This document shows positions 22,175-33,103 of a stretch of DNA of 64,000 bases, one piece after another. A model generated the notes under the pieces. It searched no databases. It had not been told where the DNA came from and was given only the letters and a program-made list of their open reading frames with translations. Positions within the stretch are counted from its first letter, which is position 1. Each line of letters starts with the position of its first letter. Source of the stretch: Onchidella celtica. Its lineage: Eukaryota > Mollusca > Gastropoda > Systellommatophora > Onchidiidae. The stretch lies in the NCBI GenBank assembly GCA_963931925.1, contig OZ007579.1, forward strand, positions 53,020,757 to 53,084,756. The letters run 5' to 3'. A program made the position numbers and the translations under genes.

Positions 22175-22898
22175 TTCTGTACGACAGTAAACTTAAACTT
22201 CGTATAACGGAAAAACGAATACAAAAGATAGTTAAATTGTAGCTTAGCAGAACTTTTATAAAACTGAAACACCCGGAAACTATCAGCAGGAAAAATGGTG
22301 CGAGTACGACAACCGCTTTTCATTTACCACAGTATAGGCTACAGCGAACAAAGAATGGAAATCGGCCAAGACAATTGTGCTTGAAAATTGAAACGAAGAA
22401 AAGTTGGTATAGTTTTACTTGCAACATTACGCAATCTTTGAACCAACAGGTCAACCGACCATCCTAACCCCATCCTGCACCATGACTTTAGCCCATCCCA
22501 ATTATCTCGGCGATTAGAAAAATCAATGAAAAAAAATCCTTTTCTCAGCGGTAAAAGGTTGCAGTCGTGTGAGTAATTAAAGGACCGTTTGTGAGTGAAC
22601 GCAGGCATGATTTCAATGAAACCTTGGAGACCATTGAAATAATATGTGTCCATCGTAAATGAGAAACTGCGTTAAAGCACGGGCACAGTGGAGTCGCTTT
22701 CACCGCACCATCCTCTCACCAACGTCTCACCATTTTGGCGTGCAATAAAGAAGATGAGAGAAAGGAACAGGGTGGAGTTGCCTCAGGTTCCATGTTCATT
22801 GATCAACAATTGTCTGACGACTGGTGTGCCAAGATGACTGGAAGTTTGGTGCAGCACTAAGTTAGCAGGCCCCAACTATTTTTGGTGCGTGGTTGGTG
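22175..22898. other. Non-coding spacer between elements A and C
   Basis: No credible gene. The segment 22681-22705 recurs in inverted orientation at 30271-30295 on the far side of C with one mismatch, so a dispersed repeat lies here. Confidence 0.6.
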
Positions 22899-22903
22899 AT
22901 GGT

Positions 22904-24132
22904 TGTCACGAGTGGAGTGAGTGCAATTAAGGGGATTGCTACAGAGCGGGTGTAGAGTAAGGACTCACAGTAGACAGCAAGTTAAGCGTGCTGTTGTGAG
23001 TAGTAGTGGGGGCGGGGTCTGAAGGAGGCGAAAGCGCTGTATAACTATCACTGCAAGTTAGAAGGTCCTAGGGATCGGACGTGTGAATAAAAGCCCATCG
23101 GGCGGACATAAAGGGGAAGCAGTCGAGAAGACTAGTGAGAGTCTTTCCAGTTATGACTGGTATGTAGAATGTCGATTGATTAATATGATTGATGTATTAT
23201 ATTATATTCGTGTATTACCATGATGTGAATAAGTATATGTGAGGAATGTGGAAGTCCTTGATATTGGATATAGCAATGTGCGCCATGAGCGATAGACGAA
23301 AGTGAGTGCATGGATTTGTAGCGCGAGTGAGTAGTGTGTACTCCGATGGAGGTGTGTTACCGTAAGATGTGTGGTGAGTGAAAGGTGAACTAGTGTGTGT
23401 ACGCTTCATGGATTGTAAGGAGAGGTGGAGTGAATAGAAATGGTAGGGTATTATACCAATGTAATGTTATTCTTGTAGGTGTCGGGGACGGGCCGCAGAG
23501 CCACCTCGATGAGCACAGGGGATAGGCCAGCATAGGGCCGGAGGCCACACATAGGCCAGAAGTGAGGCTGTCAGTGCAGGACAGTAGAGGCACATAAAGT
23601 CGTGGCAGTCAGGCCACGGACAGGGACGTAGATATGAGAGTGAATGAGAGACTATATTGTTGCCATGTTGATAGGCTAGTGAACTGATACTATGTTGTTG
23701 CCATGTTGATAGGCTAGTGAACTGATACTATGTTGTTGCCATGTTGATGGCTATGGAAATAATAATGTGTTATTGCCCTGCGGAGGTGCTAGGGGAGTGT
23801 TAAGGTGTATGACAGTAGGAAGGGGATATTGAGAGACTGCGGTGCCAGTAACTTATTAATGTACTATTAAGACCCTGAGGGGAGAGGCTGAGGCCGAAGT
23901 GCCTTTAGGAGTAACTACCGGATTGTGGATCCGAGGGAGCGTGTGTGTGAGAATAAGGCCGTTGTACGGCAGTCATTCAATAATATAATATATGTAACTG
24001 CGCTATTATATGTATAATTATGTTTAATAAATGTGTGAGTCTGATGGATTGTTCTGTTAAGTGTTAACTTGTTTGTTCGTGATTGTTGTCCTGTCATAAC
24101 TTATTACATCTCCCAGTCTGGGATTTGTGACA
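22904..24132 (+). repeat. 5' LTR of element C
   Basis: 1229 bp. A 38-bp unit (TATGTTGTTGCCATGTTGAT...) occurs about three times at 23651-23755. AATAAA at about 24027 is the likely polyadenylation signal. It ends CCCAGTCTGGGATTTGTGACA, in which CCCAGTCTGGG is a small palindrome shared by all LTRs of this lineage. Confidence 0.93.
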
Positions 24133-24200
24133 TTGGGGGCTCGTCCGTTGTGACATTGGGGGCTCGTCCGTTGTGACATTGGGGGCTCGTCCATTGTGAC
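24125..24200 (+). promoter_or_regulatory. Triplicated LTR-end/primer-binding-site unit of element C
   Basis: The 23-bp unit TTGTGACA + TTGGGGGCTCGTCCG occurs at 24125-24147, 24148-24170 and 24171-24193 (last base A in the third), followed by a broken fourth copy (TTGTGACTCGTCCA). Each unit joins the last 8 bases of the LTR to the tRNA-Pro-type PBS. The first is in the normal place; the other two are extra. Confidence 0.92.
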
Positions 24201-25108
24201 TCGTCCATTTTCGTAATATTTAGTTGTAGTTAGTTAGTAGGTAATTGTGCTGTCTTGTTCGTTGGATGAATGGACATTTCATGATAGGATTTATGTATAA
24301 TAATGAATGTATATTGATGCATGTATTGCTATGAGTAGGTATTAATTTGTATTTAAACTTTCCAGAGTGTGTGCGCGCAGCCTGAGGAGACGAGCAGCCA
24401 GAGCTCCGATTAAAGGGAGGAGTTTTACTCAAAATTTTGAAAGTTAAGTAAAAGTCAAAATTTTTGTGCCCTGGATTGTGGGCTGTTCCTTTAATCTGTC
24501 TTTTTCCCTGTTTTTGCTGTTTTTGTTGTCGTTATAGGTTATACGGGCGGTGGCGCGGGTTTGCTGTGTTGAACTTAGTTTATCCTTTTAAAAAGGTGTG
24601 GTAAACTTTGGAACTTCGTTCATCACAGTGACCAGTTCTGTAGGGACCTGTAATATTGTTTAGTTGTAGCGTCGATATCTTCTCTGTTCCGCAGGAAGAC
24701 GTATTCTCTTGTCCCTCTTTCTACCTATCTATAGATACGTTCTTTTTTTTCAGACTCTGTTCTTGTTCGTACCTTGTTGTGTAATCGGCGTAGTAGGTTG
24801 CATTTTTTTTTCCATTATAGTTTTTTTTGTAGAAGCTTTGTCCTAGTCTGGTTCGTTGTCCTTGACGTACTTGTGGTCTTTCTACTGTATTTCTTCATTC
24901 TTGTCGTTCTATTTTCTTTTATAATTAATAGTGCATGCATTTTGTAGATGTAGAATTAGTTTTGCTGTAAAGGTAAATTTCTGAATTGTATTCTGAATTG
25001 GGTATTGTTATATCTGGTGTGATCTCAGGTCTCTGGTCGTGTCGTTAGTTATCATACCGACAGGTTAGCCGTTTTTTTAAATACATACCATAACCATAAA
25101 TCTGTGAA
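24201..25108 (+). other. 5' leader of element C
   Basis: Untranslated leader homologous to that of B, with T-rich tracts. No competing long open frame before the Gag ATG at 25109. Confidence 0.8.
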
Positions 25109-27766
25109 ATGGCGGAACTCCAACAACTAATGAAGTTGGGTAAGGAACTTGGCCTGGAGGGAGAGGAGCTACGCGGCTGGATTAAAGAACAGCAGGCGGA
25201 TTTGCGCGATGAGCGTGCTAAGGATAGAGAGCGAGAAAAAGAGGCTCAAGAGCGACAGAGAGAAGAGGAAAGAGAGGCTAAGGCTCAGCAACAGGAGAGA
25301 GAGGCTAAGGATAAGGAAGAGGAAAGAGAGTTTAAGTTGAAGGAGTTAGAGGCTCAGCAACAGGAAAGGGAATTAAAGTTAAAGGAGATAGAGGCGCAAG
25401 TAAAGATCGCCGAGTTGGAAATCAAAAAGAATGCGCCAACAGAAACAGTTGAGCGGCAGGTACACAATAAAGGTGGCGTTAGGATTAAGCTCCCTACGTT
25501 CGACGACCGGAAGGACGACATAGACGCCTTCCTTTACAGGTTCGAGCTGAACGCACAATTGCAATGGGGGGAAAATAAGGAATTATGGGCCACGTACCTG
25601 GCATCGCTATTGCAGGGGCGAGCGTTAACCTACTTTAAAGAGCTACAGCGCGAAGACGTGCAAGACTACGATAAGCTGAAGGCTTTGCTGCTTCGCCGAT
25701 TTGCGCGTACCGAGGAATATTTCCGGGAGCAGTTTAGGCGAGCACGTGCAGACACCAGGGAGGACTTTGCTGCCTTCGTCGCGAGACTAACGGAGTATTT
25801 CGCGAACTGGGTAGACCTGGCGCATGTGGGCACGGATTTCGCTAAACTGAAAGACTTAATGATCCGTGACCAGCTGTACGCGTCGTGCCACAAAGATCTG
25901 GTGGCTTTCCTGAAAGAGAACGAACCCGCGACGGTGCAGGAGGCGTCTAAGTTGGCGGAGGCATACCGTACGGCGCATCCGTCCAAACCAGTCGCCAGGG
26001 CGTACGTCCAAGATGCTGGGTACGTCGCCGTTGTCGAGGGGTCGCCGGCAGGACTTGGGGACAGGTCGCGTCAGCGTGGTGCCTATAGCGGGCAAGGCCA
26101 GGGGCAGCATAGGGGCTATCACCAAGCACCGGCGTATGGATCCGGTAAGTTTGACCGAGCAGGAGGGCTAGGTCGCGGTAATGGCCGGGGGCGAGTTGTG
26201 ACCTTTGCCGATGACCGACGGCATAGGGACTTTAGTTCCGGTCGCGATGGGTCACGGGGACCCAGGCCTAGAGCAGCACAGGGAGCGGAGTGTTGGACTT
26301 GCGGACGCGTGGGTCACTTTTCGCGCGAGTGTAGGGCCGCGAAGTGTTGGAACTGCGGAAGAGCAGATCACATCAGCGTGAACTGCCCTGCAGGTAGGAT
26401 AGCGGCGAACGCGGACAGTGGCTCCAGTCCATGTTCCCCAAATAAATTTCATCATGCGGCTGCGTGCGTTACATCGGACAACGGAGGCGGACAGTATTCT
26501 AAGTGTCCCAGTTGTGAGAAGTTATTATCTTCCGGTGTTTTACCTTGTGGGAGAAAGATCCCCATCATAAATTCATGTCATACAGGAGGTGGTCTTAGGG
26601 TTTATCCGGGGTTTGTTGGGGACGAACCGGTCTCGGTTTTACGAGATACAGGATCTACCGTTGTGGGAGTGCATAGGGACTGCATTCGGGATTCACAGCT
26701 TACAGGTGAGACTGTCCCGTGCATCCAATTTTCGGGGGCCATTGAGAAATTACCCATGGCAAGAATAATGATAGATACACCTTTCCTTAGCGGGGAAGTC
26801 GAAGCAGTCGTTGGTTGTTTTCCAGGCGCCCAGCTCATCATTGGGAATGTATCACGGGTAGTTTCCCCTTCCGATGAGAACGTGCAAGCATGGTCGCAAT
26901 CAAAAGGTATTGACTTTTGCGCCGCGGTCGAAACACGCCGACGGGTAGCCGATAAAGATAAGATTAGACCTTTGGCTACGCCAGCGGTCAACCTAGATAT
27001 CACGCCAGAGCGTTTGGCGAAATTACAAAGGGAGGATCCATCATTAAACCCATGTTTTGGGGAAGCGCGAACCGAGAAAACGAGGAGATATAAGAACGGG
27101 TCGTCCTCCTTTTTTGTCCAGGGGGGCATTCTGTTCCGTATGTATGTCACAGTGGCTTCCGTTCAAAAGCAGGTCGTCGTGCCGCGGTCGTTAATTGCTA
27201 CAGTATTGCGCCTGGCCCATGATGTTCCATTAGCGGGTCATATGGGAAGTGCTAGAACCAAGGAGAGAGTTCTGAAAGATTTTTATTGGCCATCGATACA
27301 TAGAGATGTACGGCTGTATTGTAAGACGTGCAGTGCGTGCCAAAAGACGACGCTTAAGGGTCGTACACCCCAGACTCCTCTTCAAAAGATCCCCACGGTT
27401 TCGGAACCGGTTAAAAAGGTTGCGATAGACCTTGTTGATTTAAGAGAAAGATTATCTTCAGCGCGCACTATAGCAGAAGAAGCATCTAGTATCGCTTCAG
27501 CAAGAGCAAAGAACTATAAAGATAGAGGGTCCAAACTGAGAATTTTTAAGCCAGGAGACAAGGTCCTATTGTTGTTACCTACGGACCATAATAAGTTATT
27601 GATGACATGGAAAGGCCCTTATGTTATTGAGCGAATTGTTTCGAAGGTAGATTACGCTATCCACATTGATGGATCAGTAAAGATTTTCCACGTTGATATG
27701 CTGCAGAGGTTTCATGAGAGACCAGAGTATCTGTATTCCCATACTAGTGTTGAAGGACATACCTAA
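25109..27766 (+). CDS. Gag-protease-truncated integrase polyprotein, element C
   Basis: 885 codons, one open frame. Residues 1-110: MAELQQLMKLGKELGLEG and a charged coiled coil; about 120-290: SCAN/capsid-like region; 320-390: Gly/Arg-rich; 395 and 413: zinc knuckles CWTCGRVGHFSREC and CWNCGRADHISVNC, both intact; about 455-500: Cys-rich linker; 513: protease RDTGSTVVG, with LIIGNV; about 704: integrase H2C2 finger (AHDVPLAGHMG, CKTCSACQ). At 27429-27437 the frame jumps from AIDLV to DLRERLSS: by comparison with B an in-frame 528-bp deletion removed 176 residues including all three catalytic acidic residues, at a 9-bp microhomology (ACCTTGTTG). The GPY/F module (WKGPYVIE) remains. Gag and protease look functional; integrase cannot be. 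Confidence 0.93.
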   Translation: MAELQQLMKLGKELGLEGEELRGWIKEQQADLRDERAKDREREKEAQERQREEEREAKAQQQEREAKDKEEEREFKLKELEAQQQERELKLKEIEAQVKIAELEIKKNAPTETVERQVHNKGGVRIKLPTFDDRKDDIDAFLYRFELNAQLQWGENKELWATYLASLLQGRALTYFKELQREDVQDYDKLKALLLRRFARTEEYFREQFRRARADTREDFAAFVARLTEYFANWVDLAHVGTDFAKLKDLMIRDQLYASCHKDLVAFLKENEPATVQEASKLAEAYRTAHPSKPVARAYVQDAGYVAVVEGSPAGLGDRSRQRGAYSGQGQGQHRGYHQAPAYGSGKFDRAGGLGRGNGRGRVVTFADDRRHRDFSSGRDGSRGPRPRAAQGAECWTCGRVGHFSRECRAAKCWNCGRADHISVNCPAGRIAANADSGSSPCSPNKFHHAAACVTSDNGGGQYSKCPSCEKLLSSGVLPCGRKIPIINSCHTGGGLRVYPGFVGDEPVSVLRDTGSTVVGVHRDCIRDSQLTGETVPCIQFSGAIEKLPMARIMIDTPFLSGEVEAVVGCFPGAQLIIGNVSRVVSPSDENVQAWSQSKGIDFCAAVETRRRVADKDKIRPLATPAVNLDITPERLAKLQREDPSLNPCFGEARTEKTRRYKNGSSSFFVQGGILFRMYVTVASVQKQVVVPRSLIATVLRLAHDVPLAGHMGSARTKERVLKDFYWPSIHRDVRLYCKTCSACQKTTLKGRTPQTPLQKIPTVSEPVKKVAIDLVDLRERLSSARTIAEEASSIASARAKNYKDRGSKLRIFKPGDKVLLLLPTDHNKLLMTWKGPYVIERIVSKVDYAIHIDGSVKIFHVDMLQRFHERPEYLYSHTSVEGHT

Positions 27767-28577
27767 TGTCGTGTCATTCCTTGACGATATAGCATGTCAT
27801 ACGTCGACATGGTCTGATCATATTCAGACACTAACAGTAATTTTTCAACGATTACGCCAGTTTGGGCTAACTGCTAAACCCGCAAAGATGGATTTGGCAT
27901 GTCCAGAGATAGTATTCTTAGGACATATTGTGGGTAGAGGTGTTCAGAGACCTGAAGAAACAAAAATTGACAAGTTAGTAGGGTTGCAAATCCCTAAAAC
28001 AAAGAAACAAGTCAGAAGCTTAGTGGGAATTTTAAATTATTACAGAAAGTTCATTCCAAATTTTTCCTCCTTGTCATCTTCTCTTACTGACCTTACTAAG
28101 AAGGGACAACCCGATAAGGTCCAGTGGACGTCTGAATGTCAGACAGCATTTGATAATTTGGTGACAGCGTTATCATCGTCACCCATTCTGATATTACCCG
28201 ATTTTCGATCTAATTTTATCCTCAGAACGGATGCGTCGGACTCTGGTGTCGGCGCTTGTCTTCTACAGGAGAAGAACGAATGTCTCCATCCTGTATGTTA
28301 TGTCAGTAGGAAGTTATTGCAGAGAGAAAGAAAGTATTCTGTGATAGAGCGTGAGTGTCTTGCCATTGTCTGGTCCGTCCAGAAACTAGGACGTTATCTC
28401 ATGGGACGAGAATTTTGTATCCAGACGGACCACAAGCCACTGACATTTTTGTCGAAGAATCGTTCGTCCAGCCCACGCTTGTCTAGATGGGCATTGGCTT
28501 TACAGCCGTACACCTTCGTTATTCAACCAATTCCAGGAACCAGCAATCATATCGCCGACTACCTTAGTCGAGCCTAG
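27747..28577 (+). pseudogene. RT C-terminal half and RNase H remnant, element C
   Basis: Starts at a deletion junction near 27747, where the integrase tail meets RT at LVLKDIPNVVSFLDDIA; the reading frame shifts there relative to the upstream frame. About 0.7 kb with the RT fingers and first palm Asp is missing. The DD box (FLDD), connection (NYYRKFIPNFSS) and a complete RNase H follow (RTDASDSGVG, IERECLAIVW, QTDHKPLTF, HIADYLSRA). It has no own start codon in a normal position. Confidence 0.9.
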
Positions 28578-28935
28578 GGGAAGATTTCAGGAGCTTATAC
28601 ATCGGAGGACAGGAACATTGACAGGATCTGTGTGAATGAGTCGACTTTAAAATATTGACATTATAAAATATATGATATGAAGAATGGTTGATAGGTTGAG
28701 TGGTTTTTGATTCTGTATTAGATATTGTGTTTAGTTAGCTATTCATGATGTGACACATATATGCATATTGCAGGCCATATTGATCCCCATATTTTCCCCT
28801 GATTTCGGTATTTTATATACTGGGGGAACTGCTAGGTCATTTTTCTAGTGTAGGTATTGCTCGCGCTCACTCGTTGACAGTCATCTTGATGCGATTTGAA
28901 ATTAATTGCATTAATTTTTTTGGGGTGGGGGATGA
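28578..28935 (+). other. 3' untranslated region and polypurine tract of element C
   Basis: AT-rich non-coding sequence ending in TTTTTTTGGGGTGGGGGATGA directly before the 3' LTR, the likely plus-strand primer. Confidence 0.8.
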
Positions 28936-30164
28936 TGTCACGAGTGGAGTGAGTGCAATTAAGGGGATTGCTACAGAGCGGGTGTAGAGTAAGGACTCAC
29001 AGTAGACAGCAAGTTAAGCGTGCTGTTGTGAGTAGTAGTGGGGGCGGGGTCTGAAGGAGGCGAAAGCGCTGTATAACTATCACTGCAAGTTAGAAGGTCC
29101 TAGGGATCGGACGTGTGAATAAAAGCCCATCGGGCGGACATAAAGGGGAAGCAGTCGAGAAGACTAGTGAGAGTCTTTCCAGTTATGACTGGTATGTAGA
29201 ATGTCGATTGATTAATATGATTGATGTATTATATTATATTCGTGTATTACCATGATGTGAATAAGTATATGTGAGGAATGTGGAAGTCCTTGATATTGGA
29301 TATAGCAATGTGCGCCATGAGCGATAGACGAAAGTGAGTGCATGGATTTGTAGCGCGAGTGAGTAGTGTGTACTCCGATGGAGGTGTGTTACCGTAAGAT
29401 GTGTGGTGAGTGAAAGGTGAACTAGTGTGTGTACGCTTCATGGATTGTAAGGAGAGGTGGAGTGAATAGAAATGGTAGGGTATTATACCAATGTAATGTT
29501 ATTCTTGTAGGTGTCGGGGACGGGCCGCAGAGCCACCTCGATGAGCACAGGGGATAGGCCAGCATAGGGCCGGAGGCCACACATAGGCCAGAAGTGAGGC
29601 TGTCAGTGCAGGACAGTAGAGGCACATAAAGTCGTGGCAGTCAGGCCACGGACAGGGACGTAGATATGAGAGTGAATGAGAGACTATATTGTTGCCATGT
29701 TGATAGGCTAGTGAACTGATACTATGTTGTTGCCATGTTGATAGGCTAGTGAACTGATACTATGTTGTTGCCATGTTGATGGCTATGGAAATAATAATGT
29801 GTTATTGCCCTGCGGAGGTGCTAGGGGAGTGTTAAGGTGTATGACAGTAGGAAGGGGATATTGAGAGACTGCGGTGCCAGTAACTTATTAATGTACTATT
29901 AAGACCCTGAGGGGAGAGGCTGAGGCCGAAGTGCCTTTAGGAGTAACTACCGGATTGTGGATCCGAGGGAGCGTGTGTGTGAGAATAAGGCCGTTGTACG
30001 GCAGTCATTCAATAATATAATATATGTAACTGCGCTATTATATGTATAATTATGTTTAATAAATGTGTGAGTCTGATGGATTGTTCTGTTAAGTGTTAAC
30101 TTGTTTGTTCGTGATTGTTGTCCTGTCATAACTTATTACATCTCCCAGTCTGGGATTTGTGACA
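28936..30164 (+). repeat. 3' LTR of element C
   Basis: 1229 bp, same length as the 5' LTR; no difference was noticed, and the three longest chance frames inside both copies translate identically. Confidence 0.93.
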
Positions 30165-30169
30165 ATGGT

Positions 30170-32391
30170 GCGTGGAGAGGGAGTGGCTTCCACTCTGTCT
30201 CGTCCAACTGTAATTATACTGATTAAATTTCAGCGTCGGCAAACGGGTGACTCTTTGATGCTGGTGAGGGCGGTGAAGGCGACTCCACTGTGCCCTCACC
30301 TTTGGACTGAAGCTTTCTCATTATGTGTTTGTACTTCAGTGCGTCCTTGAAATGTAGTGAACCGCACCATGAAGACGATCATTCATAATAAGTGCGTAAA
30401 ATTTGAAGGTCATATATTTGCTGTTTTTAGTCTCGGATTCTACAATGTCGTGAAGTCCTCTACAGCTATTCTTATTACATAGTTACTTCCAAATATATCC
30501 ATTGAAATTAAGAGCAAAGTAAACAGATGGCCATGTTATTATTAGTCCCATGCATTATTACATGCAATAATCTTTGAAATCAGCACGTGGACTGCCGGAT
30601 CAGAAACTAATTAATTAAGCCATACAATCATGATGTATTATACATGTATATGGAAGTGCATATTTCGGCCGAATACGGCCTATACAACCCGGTGCTGTGC
30701 CATTTGGGCCGAAGGTATTTAGGCAAGGGAGTATCAATTGCCATCGCGGAATACGGTGCCCATTGTCGATTCAAGTGTACATTGGAATGGTCAGATGGAC
30801 CTGGGGGCGTTCGGGTTTAGTTGGTTTCTATCAATGGGCGGTAGTCAGATTGACTAATCAGGCGACAAGGGGCTGGAGTAGCCATTGGCGATCGACGTAC
30901 AGCCAATGGCCACCTCAAAATGCAGTGGTAATTGATGCTACCTTTAGGCAAACGGACACAAATTCTCTGTTTTAAAAAAAAAAATACGCCAGAACAGTGC
31001 AAACTGCAAACTCGCACTATTGGTCCAAATAACACGGAACCAGAGTTTTGTGCTATGTTGGCCGTATTCTGCCCAAATATACCTAGCCATTATATATTGA
31101 GGTTCATCATTAGCACTGGGAAATTCTGATTGATATCCCGCGTTACCCCAAACCTTAACCGTACGTACCAGTAACTTCAATCATAACCCTGACCCTAATC
31201 CTAAGGAAATATCTGGAATTCAGAATATCACCAGTGGTATATGACTGCCTTTTATGTTGGGGCAAAGAACTCTCGACCTATCTATATGTGAATAAGGGAA
31301 CATTTTATTGACAAACAAAATTCCTAACCTGGCCAGTAACAATCAGTTCATAAGAGTAGGCTAGCTATAGTTTGTATAGACATGGCAAAGGTTGTCCTAG
31401 TTAATGATATCAGCGGCAAATTCTTTTATTCAAATAAACCCTTTTGAGGGGGAAGTTACTTAATTGTACAGACATTAAAAATTTAAAGAAATATTTTAAC
31501 AAGTTACTCATACTGAAATCATAGATCAGAAGTTATTATTTTTTTTAAACCATCATATTTCATGCAGATAGGACACCAGTCATTATTTCCTTGCTAAGGT
31601 GACATTTGTACACCAGTGCAGTTTTAGATTATTATTATTTTCTATATTATTATTTTTGTGATTAAGATTAACGAACTTTAAACGGCAGAAAAGCTGCCCA
31701 ATATTTCAATCCTGACATTTTCATCACACTTGGCTCACTTCACTGTTGACTCATGTGGTTTAGGAGTTTCTGAGCCGTGCATGATGCCTAGCCTACAAGA
31801 GAAGAACAGCATTTCACAGGGTACCCTTTCTGGTTGGTAGCTCTTCGCTAGGCCAACTCATCTTCTGTGAGAGCGGATTCTCGTCAAAACTTATTATCCG
31901 TAATGATAGTCATAACAAAACTTACTTGATTGGCATAATGTTCGTTGTAATCGAAATACCAACTTGAGATTTGAGTTTATATATTTCTCGACTACCAATT
32001 TCTCTTCATTTATATGAAAATGCGATACCTTATGGATATTCGGAGCGAGTACAAGTCAAAATTTCCGTTCCCGAGTACGTCCTCTATTTCCGCCCATCCT
32101 GAAACCAATTAACCAACAGTGACTGCAGCAGATAAACTTACTATCATATGTGGTGTTGTAGCGTTAACTCCCAAAGAATATTGATTTAGCATCACTTTCA
32201 TTGTTTGTAAGGTATGGTTTTGAATGAAGAGTGATTGTTGCGTTCGATGCTCAATTTCCGTAAGAAGTATAACTTCTTGAGTTTCCAGATGGGCCGAGAA
32301 ACCTAATTTCGATTTCTGTACCCTGCCTTGGCTGGCACTGAATACAGTACCAAATCGTTGCAGTGTGTCATACTCTAGATCTAGATCTAGG
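30170..32391. other. Non-coding region with dispersed repeat fragments
   Basis: No credible gene. A repeat with the phrases GGTCAGATGGACCTGGGGGCG and GGGCGGTAGTCAGATTGACTA lies at about 30782-30882 and recurs at 32440-32560 (same strand) and inverted at 32940-33050. GATCTAGATCTAG-type clusters occur at 32374-32390 and 32606-32632. Confidence 0.6.
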
Positions 32392-32606
32392 GGAGGAGTA
32401 CCTTACTCGAGCGCCACTTGATAGATTGATAAGTAACGACGTGAGGGTCTAGTCAGTTTGTATCATCGAGGCCGTAGGCCGATGTTCGTCTGGGCAGTGG
32501 TCAGATTGACATATCAACCCTAATCAGGGAAAGCCCCCGGGGTAGCTATGTATCATCTCTTTTAGTTAGTTTCTGGTCTTTGGCGCTCGAGTACGGAACT
32601 CCTTCC
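32392..32606. mobile_element. 215-bp putative MITE with terminal inverted repeats
   Basis: Left end GGAGGAGTACCTTACTCGAG + CGCCA, right end the complement of GGAAGGAGTTCCGTACTCGAG + CGCCA: about 25-bp TIRs with three mismatches. Non-coding. It is bordered on both sides by AGATCTAG-rich sequence, so a target duplication is hard to define. Superfamily unknown. Confidence 0.55.
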
Positions 32607-32837
32607 AGATCTAGTTCTAGATCTAGGTCTAAACTGTAAGATTATGTAGATCTAGTCAACAGTGACAATCGCAGTAGGCTACAGGCGTTAAACAAATCCC
32701 AATGGTGCTGAAATGTCATGTCATTATGTCAAGTCTCAAGTCCCCCAAACGTTTAGATTATGTTATCACCATCCTGATCACAAGTAGGCCTATTACTGTA
32801 GTAGGCTGAGACTAAATTTAGATCTAGATCTTTAGGT

Positions 32838-32869
32838 ATAATCCTATTTTAGCGTCCAATATTCAAAAT
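32838..32869. repeat. 32-bp segment, inverted copy at 42393-42424
   Basis: A perfect 32-bp match in opposite orientation lies on the other side of element D. Core: CCTATTTTAGCGTCCAATAT. Confidence 0.85.
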
Positions 32870-32905
32870 CTCAAATAATCGTACTTGGTATAATTTAGAT
32901 AGGGA

Positions 32906-33055
32906 AGGAGTTCCGTACTCGAGCGCCAAAGACCAGAAACTAACACAACTACCCCAGCCCCTTTTTGCCTGAGTAGTCAATCTGACTACCGCCCATTGGT
33001 ACAAACTGACTAGACCCTCACGCCCCCAGGTCCATCTGACCATTCCATGTGTTGT
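32906..33055. repeat. Second, inverted copy of the 32392-32606 repeat family
   Basis: Begins GGAAGGAGTTCCGTACTCGAG and continues as the reverse complement of the right half of the MITE-like unit and of the 30782 repeat. The distal end near ACCATTCCATGTG lacks the second TIR, so it is a partial copy or a longer family member. Confidence 0.6.
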
Positions 33056-33103
33056 GAGTTTAAATTGATAAAACTAACAAAATTAATAAGTACCGAAAAA
33101 ATA

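Larger units (their letters stand above)
22904..30164 (+). mobile_element. Gmr1-like LTR retrotransposon C, recent internally deleted copy
   Basis: Complete ends TGTCACGAGTGG and ATTTGTGACA with the 5-bp duplication ATGGT (22899-22903 and 30165-30169). 7261 bp, two LTRs of 1229 bp with no differences noticed, PBS triplicated, leader, gag-protease-integrase frame and RT/RNase H remnant, polypurine tract. Two internal deletions remove the integrase DDE core and the integrase tail plus the N-terminal half of RT. It could not move by itself; identical LTRs suggest it moved recently with proteins from another copy. Confidence 0.95.

Noticed and set aside
22339-22653. 104-codon minus-strand frame
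   Set aside because: No recognisable motif, no neighbours in support, odd composition; likely chance.
24133-24193. tRNA-Pro gene fragment
   Set aside because: The match is to the complement of a tRNA 3' end directly after an LTR, i.e. a primer binding site.
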